This document shows, in pieces, positions 5,618 through 9,947 of a stretch of DNA of 9,947 nucleotides (its first letter is position 1; the number at the start of each line of letters is the position of its first letter). Source of the DNA: Brevundimonas sp. (GTDB taxonomy: Bacteria > Pseudomonadota > Alphaproteobacteria > Caulobacterales > Caulobacteraceae); the NCBI GenBank assembly GCA_024711185.1, contig JANJTI010000031.1:1-9947 (forward strand), read 5' to 3'. Below the pieces are notes generated by a model. It worked only from the letters and a program-made list of their open reading frames with translations. It was not told the origin of the DNA and made no database searches. The position numbers and the translations under genes were made by a program.

Positions 5618-5791
5618 ATGACCATAGAAGCTCGTATCCGCGAACTGGGAAATCGTCATCGCATGCTGGACCAGAACATCCAGCGGGAGATGGCCCACCC
5701 GTCCGCGGACCCGCTTCGCGTCAGGGAGTTGAAGCAGCAGAAGCTTCGGCTGAAGGAACAGATCACCAGTCTGGAGGCGCGGACCCACTAG
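5618..5791 (+). CDS. YdcH family (DUF465) protein, copy 2
   Basis: A 57-residue charged coiled-coil protein of the YdcH/DUF465 family, function unknown. It begins MTIEARIRELGNRHRMLDQN and ends with the family helix VRELKQQKLRLKEQITSLE, the two helices joined by HPSADP. The ATG at 5618 is preferred because GGAGG (5605-5609) is 8 nt upstream; an in-frame ATG at 5603 lies before that site. It is related to the 74-residue copy at 4163-4387 but lacks that protein's longer N-terminus. It stands alone on the plus strand, divergent from ubiX, and ends at a strong terminator. Confidence 0.88.
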   Translation: MTIEARIRELGNRHRMLDQNIQREMAHPSADPLRVRELKQQKLRLKEQITSLEARTH

Positions 5792-5813
5792 CCGGCCTCC
5801 CGAAGAAACGGAA

Positions 5814-5843
5814 ACGGCCCCGGAGAGCGATCTCCGGGGCCGT
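5814..5843. terminator. Strong bidirectional terminator
   Basis: A perfect 13-bp stem, ACGGCCCCGGAGA (5814-5826) with TCTCCGGGGCCGT (5831-5843), closes on a GCGA tetraloop (TCGC on the other strand). It lies 22 bp after DUF465 copy 2 and 5 bp after the trcR stop. The minus-strand tail TTCCGTTTCTTC is T-rich; the plus-strand tail CGTCCTTAG is weaker. It serves two convergent genes. Confidence 0.88.
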
Positions 5844-5848
5844 CGTCC

Positions 5849-6523
5849 TTAGTCCTTGGCGCCGAACACCGATTCCGCGGTCGGCTCGGCTCCGCGGCGG
5901 ACCCGCTCCTCGGGGACGAACTCGGGCTCGGCCGGGGTCTCGTCGACGGCGTCGGCGGGCTGCAGCGTCGCGCCGCCCTTCTTCGCGTCGTCACGGGCCT
6001 TCTTCTCGGCCGCCTTCCTGACGATCTCGTCCAGCTGAAGCTGGCCGACGAGGCCGAGGGTCACCGGATCGACGGGCTTGATGTTGGCGCTGTTCCAGTG
6101 GGTGCGGTTGCGCACGCTCTCGATCGTCGCCTTGGTCGTGCCGAGCAGTTTGGAGATCTGGGCGTCGGTGACCTCCGGGTGGTTGCGCACGAACCAGGCG
6201 ATGGCGTCCGGCCGATCCTGGCGACGCGACACCGGCGTGTATTTCGGCGCCGGCTTGGCCGACTTCAGCAGCTCGGCGTGGCGGCTGACCACGGCCTGCA
6301 TGCGGTAGTTCGAGTCCGCCTGCGCCTTGTCCAGCTCCTCGCGGGTCAGCTGACCGCCGGTGATCGGATCGACGCCGCGGATGTCGCGCGCCACGTCGCC
6401 GTCGGCGATGCCGCGCACCTCCAGCGGGTGCAGGCCGCAGAAGGCGGCGATCTGCTCGAAGGTGAGCGAGGTGTTGTCGACCAGCCAGACCGCGGTGGCC
6501 TTGGGCATCAGGATGTCGGTCAT
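5849..6523 (-). CDS. trcR: TrcR, DUF1013 cell-cycle transcriptional regulator
   Basis: TrcR (DUF1013) is a conserved alphaproteobacterial protein reported in Caulobacter to associate with RNA polymerase on chromosomal promoters and affect cell-cycle transcription (family knowledge). The 224-residue product starts MTDILMPKATAVWLVDNTSL. It contains two helix-turn-helix-like units (about residues 9-41 and 106-139), each followed by a VDP(I/V)T motif (residues 51-55 and 151-155); I read this as an internal duplication. A basic segment (AEKKARDDAKKGG) and a Pro/Glu-rich, probably disordered tail end the protein. The ATG at 6521-6523 is chosen because the family begins here; upstream is only a purine-rich GAAGCGAAGAA. 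It has its own promoter and structured leader, and ends at the bidirectional terminator. Confidence 0.93.
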   Translation of the reverse strand: MTDILMPKATAVWLVDNTSLTFEQIAAFCGLHPLEVRGIADGDVARDIRGVDPITGGQLTREELDKAQADSNYRMQAVVSRHAELLKSAKPAPKYTPVSRRQDRPDAIAWFVRNHPEVTDAQISKLLGTTKATIESVRNRTHWNSANIKPVDPVTLGLVGQLQLDEIVRKAAEKKARDDAKKGGATLQPADAVDETPAEPEFVPEERVRRGAEPTAESVFGAKD

Positions 6524-6575
6524 GGACGTTCTTCGCTTCTTGTTCAGCCCGCCCGAGCGGGTTCCGGATACGACG

Positions 6576-6599
6576 GCGCCCGACCTTTCGGCCGGGCGC
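6576..6599 (-). promoter_or_regulatory. GNRA-capped hairpin in the trcR mRNA leader
   Basis: On the minus strand GCGCCCGGCC (6599-6590), GAAA (6589-6586) and GGTCGGGCGC (6585-6576) form a 10-bp stem with a GAAA tetraloop. One pair is G-U in the minus-strand RNA but would be an A-C mismatch in plus-strand RNA, so the structure favours the trcR leader. It ends 52 nt before the ATG and has no T-run, so it is not an obvious terminator. Confidence 0.5.
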
Positions 6600-6602
6600 T
6601 GG

Positions 6603-6631
6603 GATATGCGATATAGGCCCATTTCCCGCAA
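6603..6631 (-). promoter_or_regulatory. Putative trcR promoter
   Basis: On the minus strand TTGCGG (6626-6631) and CATATC (6603-6608) have 17-bp spacing. An alternative -10, TATATC (6610-6615), pairs by 17 bp with TTTCTT further upstream. This AT-rich patch stands out from its GC-rich surroundings. Transcription from the first would begin near 6596, within the leader hairpin; from the second near 6603, just before it, which fits the intact hairpin better. Confidence 0.45.
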
Positions 6632-6698
6632 AAAGAAACGATCCCCGACAACGCCGTACAGCCCGGGTTCATCACCAAAGCTGGACAGTGGCCTCATC

Positions 6699-6714
6699 GA
6701 CGCGCTTCCGCGTC
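6699..6714 (+). promoter_or_regulatory. Hairpin ahead of the crystallin gene
   Basis: GACGCG (6699-6704) pairs with CGCGTC (6709-6714) around CTTC. It ends 11 nt before the GGAGGG ribosome-binding site of the gene at 6736. It is probably part of that gene's leader. I find no clear promoter in the 200-bp interval shared with trcR on this strand. Confidence 0.35.
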
Positions 6715-6735
6715 ACATCTTTCACGGAGGGTCCC

Positions 6736-7335
6736 ATGTTGATCGAGAGTCTTGCCGCCATGGCGATGGTCGCCGGCCCCGGCCCGGCGACGCAGGAATG
6801 GGAAGGCGGCGTTCGCGTCGCGCCGCGCGGAAGTTACCGCGACACCTGCAGCGGCGAATATGTCAATCGCGGCCGGCTGTACGCGGACTGCCGCGACCGG
6901 CGCGGCCAGGTGCGCGGCACCTCCATCGAGCTGAACCGCTGCGGCGACTACGAGATTCGCAATGACGATGGCCGACTGGTCTGCGGCCCTTGGCGCGGCG
7001 ATTACGAGGACCGGCCGAACCGTCCCGATCGCCCCGGGCGGCCCGACCGGCCGGGCGACGACTGGGGCCGCGGCGCCTCGATGACGGTCTACCGGGACGC
7101 GCTCTACCGCGGAGGGTCCACAACTTTCCGCGGCGAGGTCGCCAACCTGCGCGAAACCGGATTCAACGACGTGATCAGCTCCATGCAGCTACGCGGGACG
7201 TGGGAGGTCTGCACCGACGCCTGGTTCCGCGGGACCTGCCGCACGTTCAGCGAGGACGTCTGGAACCTGCAGCAGCACGGCCTCAACGACCGCATCTCCT
7301 CGCTCAGGCCGGTGCGCGGCGGCGGTCGCTGGTAG
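6736..7335 (+). CDS. CVNH plus beta/gamma-crystallin domain protein, probably exported
   Basis: A 199-residue two-domain protein. A short hydrophobic N-terminus (residues 5-18, LAAMAMVAGPGPA) resembles a weak signal peptide, although it lacks a basic n-region. Residues 32-83 match a cyanovirin-N homology domain (GSYRDTC, LYADCRDRRGQ, SIELNRC, DDGRLVC) with four cysteines (38, 52, 69, 83) likely paired; many such domains bind glycans. A linker of repeated RPD/RPG units (93-108) leads to a beta/gamma-crystallin domain (113-193). That domain carries two complete calcium-clamp motifs, NDVISS (144-149) and NDRISS (184-189), and two more cysteines (159, 168). GGAGGG lies 5 nt before the ATG. A role in calcium-dependent envelope or surface binding is inference. 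Its 3' end overlaps the convergent oxidoreductase gene by 32 bp. Confidence 0.88.
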   Translation: MLIESLAAMAMVAGPGPATQEWEGGVRVAPRGSYRDTCSGEYVNRGRLYADCRDRRGQVRGTSIELNRCGDYEIRNDDGRLVCGPWRGDYEDRPNRPDRPGRPDRPGDDWGRGASMTVYRDALYRGGSTTFRGEVANLRETGFNDVISSMQLRGTWEVCTDAWFRGTCRTFSEDVWNLQQHGLNDRISSLRPVRGGGRW

Positions 7336-8311
7336 GCGTCGGGACTGTCAGCACGATCTTGCCGACGTGGCCGCCCGCCTCCAGCCGGAGGTGGGCGGCT
7401 GCGGCCTGATCGAGCGGGAAGGCGGCGTCGATCGGGGGACGGACCGAGCCCGTCGCGACCCAGGGCCACACCCGCGCCTCCACCGCCGCGATCAGCCGCG
7501 CCTTCTCGTCGGCGGAACGGCCGCGCAGCGTGGAGCCGGTCAGGACCAGCCGCTTCATCATCAGCCGGGCGAGGTCGATCTCGGCGCGATTGCCGGAAAG
7601 GGTGGCGATGACCACCCAGCGGCCCATCGGCCTCAGCGCCTCGAGGTTAAGGCGGGCGTATGAGGCCCCGACCATGTCGAGGACGACGTCTGCTCCGCCG
7701 GCCTCCGCGATAGCCGGGCCCATGTCGCCGGCGTCCGCGTCGAGGCTGAGGTCCGCGCCCAGCCGCGTCGCAGCGGCCGCCTTGGCGGCCCCGCGGGAGG
7801 TCGCGATCACCCGGGCGCCGGCCGCCTTCGCCATCTGTATGGCGGTCGCGCCGATCCCGCTGGTCGCGCCGTGAACCAGCAGCGTCTCGCCGGGCTGCAG
7901 CCCGCCGGCCTCGAACACATTGGCGAAAACGGTGCAGACGGTCTCCGGCAGCGCCGCCGCCTGCACGAAGTCCAGGCCGTCCGGGACCGGCAGGGCGTGA
8001 AGGGCGTCGACGACCGCGTATTCGGCGTACCCGCCGCCGGCGAGCAGGGCGCAGACGCGGTCGCCCGCTCGCCAGCGGTCGACCCCCGGTCCGACCTGGT
8101 CGACTTCGCCCGCCACCTCCAGCCCGGGAATGTCCGACGCGCCCGGCGGGGGCGGGTAGCGCCCCTCGCGCTGCAGCAGGTCCGGCCGGTTCACGCCGGC
8201 GGCCCGGACCCTGATCCGGATCTGTCCGGGCCCCGGCCGGGGATCGGGCCGCTCGGCGATCCGGAGCGCTTCCGCCGGACCCGCCCCACCCTCGATCTCG
8301 ACCGCTCGCAT
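7304..8311 (-). CDS. NAD(P)H:quinone oxidoreductase, PIG3/zeta-crystallin type
   Basis: A zinc-free medium-chain dehydrogenase/reductase that should reduce quinones with NAD(P)H. The 335-residue product starts MRAVEIEGGAGPAEALRI and has the family landmarks in order: AAGVNRPDLLQREGRYPPPP, the GroES-like core PGLEVAGEV, a nucleotide-binding fold at LLVHGATSGIGATAIQMAKA, DVVLDMVGA and a C-terminal GGHVGKIVLTV. The PPPPGASDIPG region and absence of zinc-ligand cysteines fit TIGR02824 (PIG3-like). The ATG at 8309-8311 has GAGG 5 nt upstream and matches the usual family start. An ATG at 8327-8329 would add MQDEAR with a poorer ribosome-binding site. Its last 32 bp are antisense to the crystallin gene; the Arg/Ala/Pro-rich end (TPTSDRRRAPA) falls in and around this overlap. 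Confidence 0.93.
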   Translation of the reverse strand: MRAVEIEGGAGPAEALRIAERPDPRPGPGQIRIRVRAAGVNRPDLLQREGRYPPPPGASDIPGLEVAGEVDQVGPGVDRWRAGDRVCALLAGGGYAEYAVVDALHALPVPDGLDFVQAAALPETVCTVFANVFEAGGLQPGETLLVHGATSGIGATAIQMAKAAGARVIATSRGAAKAAAATRLGADLSLDADAGDMGPAIAEAGGADVVLDMVGASYARLNLEALRPMGRWVVIATLSGNRAEIDLARLMMKRLVLTGSTLRGRSADEKARLIAAVEARVWPWVATGSVRPPIDAAFPLDQAAAAHLRLEAGGHVGKIVLTVPTPTSDRRRAPA

Positions 8312-8392
8312 CCGCGCCTCGTCTTGCATTCATCCGTGTCCGGGCGTTCAGATAGGGGACGGCGACCCTGCTGGCCATGCAAGGAGGCTTTG

Positions 8393-8596
8393 ATGTTCGA
8401 GGATCTGGAGCCCCGGCCGGCGCGGGACGCATCGCTGGCCGCCGTGCTGCGCGAGGATCTCGACGCCTGGTCTGTTGAGGACCTGAAGGAGCGGATCGCC
8501 TTGCTCGAGGGCGAGATCGCCCGCTCCCGCGCGGCCATCGAGGGCAAGTCGTCCCAGCGCAGCGCCGCCGACGCCCTGTTCAACTTCCGCAGCTGA
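8393..8596 (+). CDS. DUF1192 family small protein
   Basis: A 67-residue acidic-to-mixed helical protein beginning MFEDLEPRPARDASLAAVLR. The core DLDAWSVEDLKERIALLEGE followed by IARSRAAIEGK is the diagnostic DUF1192 coiled-coil segment, and it ends SAADALFNFRS. The function is unknown. AAGGAGG lies 5 nt before the ATG, a near-ideal ribosome-binding site. It is divergent from the quinone oxidoreductase gene, with a gap of about 80 bp. It precedes the DUF1465 gene by 91 bp without a visible terminator, so the two may be co-transcribed. Confidence 0.9.
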   Translation: MFEDLEPRPARDASLAAVLREDLDAWSVEDLKERIALLEGEIARSRAAIEGKSSQRSAADALFNFRS

Positions 8597-8687
8597 CATT
8601 TCCCCTGTCCCGGGTCTGGCACGGCCGTTGCACGCGGAAGGAGACGGCGCGCGATCCCGACGCCCGTGGTACGGATGGGCGCAATAC

Positions 8688-9221
8688 ATGAGTCTGGCTG
8701 AGTTTATGTCGAACCAAGACCCCGTCCTGGAGCCTGCGGGCCGAAGCCGCGCCGCCGTGGTGGAGGATTTCGCCCGCTCGGAGCTGTTCGATCGCACCTT
8801 TCGCGAAGGGATGGAGCTGGTCGAGGACACGGCGGCCTATCTCGACGGCGATGGCCGCCGCGAATCCAAGCTGTTGTCGCGCGCCGCGGCCCTTGCCTAC
8901 GCCGGCGAGAGCATGAAGCTGACGACGCGCCTGATGCAGATCGCCTCGTGGCTTCTGGTCCAGCGGGCGGTGCGCGAGGGAGACATGACCGCGACCGCCG
9001 CCTGCGAGCCGCGCTATCGGCTGGCGGAGCGGAAGGTCGAGGCCGATCCGACGCACCCGGAGCTTCCGATCGCCCTGATCGAGTACCTGGTCCGTTCGGA
9101 GAAGCTGTACGACCGGGCGCTGCACCTCGATCGCCGCATGTACCAGGACGCGCCCGAGGAAGAGGCCGTCAATCCCGTGCAGAGCCAGCTGGACCGGCTC
9201 ACGGCCGCTTTCCGCGGCTGA
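8688..9221 (+). CDS. DUF1465 family protein
   Basis: A protein of 177 residues, mostly helical, of the alphaproteobacterial DUF1465 family. Recognisable segments are RSELFDRTFREGMELVEDTA, AYLDGDGRRESKLLSRAAAL, AYAGESMKLTTRLMQIASWL and LVQRAVREGDMT. The family has no established role. The start is uncertain: the ATG at 8688 is chosen, but an in-frame ATG at 8706 (171 residues) and a TTG at 8628 are possible. None has a good ribosome-binding site, and the AAGGAG at 8637-8642 is not suitably spaced from any of them. Its stop is 3 bp from the stop of the convergent L,D-transpeptidase gene. Confidence 0.85.
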   Translation: MSLAEFMSNQDPVLEPAGRSRAAVVEDFARSELFDRTFREGMELVEDTAAYLDGDGRRESKLLSRAAALAYAGESMKLTTRLMQIASWLLVQRAVREGDMTATAACEPRYRLAERKVEADPTHPELPIALIEYLVRSEKLYDRALHLDRRMYQDAPEEEAVNPVQSQLDRLTAAFRG

Positions 9222-9224
9222 GCC

Positions 9225-9947
9225 CTACGGACCGACGTCGTCGGCGTCGCGCCCCCGGCCATCGTCGATGGGCTTGGGCAGGCTGACGGCGATGCCGAGG
9301 GCTTCGGCCAGCTTCTCGTCGCGGCTGTAGACATCCTCACGGAAGGCGACGCGACCCTGGCCGTCCACGAAGGCGGTCCAGTACAGCAGTCTTACGGTGA
9401 TCTCGCGCCCGGTCTGGATGCGCTTGGTCTCCCGGGTCGCCTGGGCCTCGTCGAACTGGGCCAGAAGCTCCGGGTTCGGCGATAGCAGCAGCCGGGCGAA
9501 TTCGACGGCGTCCTGGACCCGCACGCAGCCGTGGCTGCGCTGGCGCATGGCCAGGTTGAAGGCCGACTTGGTCGGGGTGTCGTGCAGGAAGATGGCGTAG
9601 CTGTCGCGCAGCTCGAACTTCACATAGCCGAGGGCCGCGTTCGGGCCGGCGCGCTGGATCACCTGGCCGTTCGAGATGTACATGTTCTGGCTGGCCAGAT
9701 AGCCAGGGCCGCGGGGCAGGATCTCGTTGCGGGCGATCGAGGCGGGCACATACCAGGGCGGATTGGCGACCACCGAGGCGAACTGCTTCTCGAGGCTGGG
9801 CGTCTGGTTCCGCGCGGTTCCGACGACCACGCGGGTCGAGTGCACCGGGCGGGCGTCCTTCCAGTACACCATGATGGCGGCGGCGGTGTTCACCTCGATG
9901 CGCTCCGGCGCGACGTCCCGCTTGAGCCATCGGCGGCGTTCGAGGTT
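9225..9947 (-). CDS. L,D-transpeptidase, YcbB-like, 5' end outside window
   Basis: This enzyme makes 3-3 cross-links or related L,D-linkages in peptidoglycan in the periplasm. The visible 240 C-terminal residues begin NLERRRWLKRDVAPERIEVN, a motif typical of the catalytic YkuD domain of YcbB/LdtD-type proteins. The active site is complete: IFLHDTP about 30 residues before RSHGCVRV, with the catalytic cysteine codon at 9525-9527. PSLEKQF and PPWYVPASIARNEILP are also family-typical. The N-terminal part (signal peptide and probable peptidoglycan-binding domain) lies beyond 9947. An in-frame GTG at 9891-9893 is internal, since upstream codons still encode family sequence. The C-terminal 20 residues are Asp/Gly/Arg-rich (DDGRGRDADDVGP) and probably disordered. 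Confidence 0.93.
   Translation of the reverse strand, partial: NLERRRWLKRDVAPERIEVNTAAAIMVYWKDARPVHSTRVVVGTARNQTPSLEKQFASVVANPPWYVPASIARNEILPRGPGYLASQNMYISNGQVIQRAGPNAALGYVKFELRDSYAIFLHDTPTKSAFNLAMRQRSHGCVRVQDAVEFARLLLSPNPELLAQFDEAQATRETKRIQTGREITVRLLYWTAFVDGQGRVAFREDVYSRDEKLAEALGIAVSLPKPIDDGRGRDADDVGP

Noticed and set aside
8637..8660. AAGGAG upstream of the DUF1465 gene as a ribosome-binding site
   Set aside because: No in-frame start codon lies at a workable distance downstream. The nearest in-frame ATG is over 40 nt away.

Overview
The window is GC-rich chromosomal DNA from an alphaproteobacterium. The gene content (TrcR/DUF1013, COQ9, DUF1192, DUF1465, two YdcH/DUF465 proteins, GNTG-type leaders and Caulobacter-like promoters) points to Caulobacterales, perhaps a Brevundimonas-like organism. 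That placement rests on family knowledge and sequence style, not on a database match. I see no phage, insertion sequence, CRISPR, tRNA or rRNA. This is ordinary core-genome territory with dense, often tail-to-tail genes.

Layout, left to right. (1) 1-388: the first codons of a minus-strand membrane protein, an inverted pair of double-hairpin repeats, and the rpsU terminator. (2) 389-1490: divergent rpsU (minus, apparently with a CTG start) and a COQ9-family gene (plus). (3) 1491-1896: a 406-bp gap with small palindromes and no convincing gene. (4) 1897-4155: a purE-purK operon (minus), divergent from a short diguanylate cyclase (plus); the two back-to-back promoters share a palindrome. (5) 4163-5561: ubiX, a TIGR02444-family gene and a YdcH/DUF465 gene, all minus and probably one operon. 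(6) 5618-6523: a second YdcH/DUF465 gene (plus) facing trcR (minus), separated by a 13-bp bidirectional terminator. (7) 6736-8311: a secreted-looking CVNH plus beta/gamma-crystallin protein (plus), whose 3' end overlaps a zinc-free NAD(P)H:quinone oxidoreductase (minus). (8) 8393-9947: DUF1192 and DUF1465 genes (plus), then the C-terminal part of an L,D-transpeptidase (minus) that runs off the window.

Themes: ubiquinone biology (COQ9, UbiX, quinone oxidoreductase), purine synthesis (PurE/PurK), cell-cycle and c-di-GMP control (TrcR, GGDEF protein), cell envelope (L,D-transpeptidase, CVNH-crystallin) and several small coiled-coil proteins of unknown role. I found no obviously new multi-gene system. 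The items most worth a second look are the CVNH-crystallin fusion with two complete calcium-clamp motifs, the internal duplication within TrcR, the CTG start of rpsU, and the palindromic purE/GGDEF divergent promoter with nearby GANTC sites.
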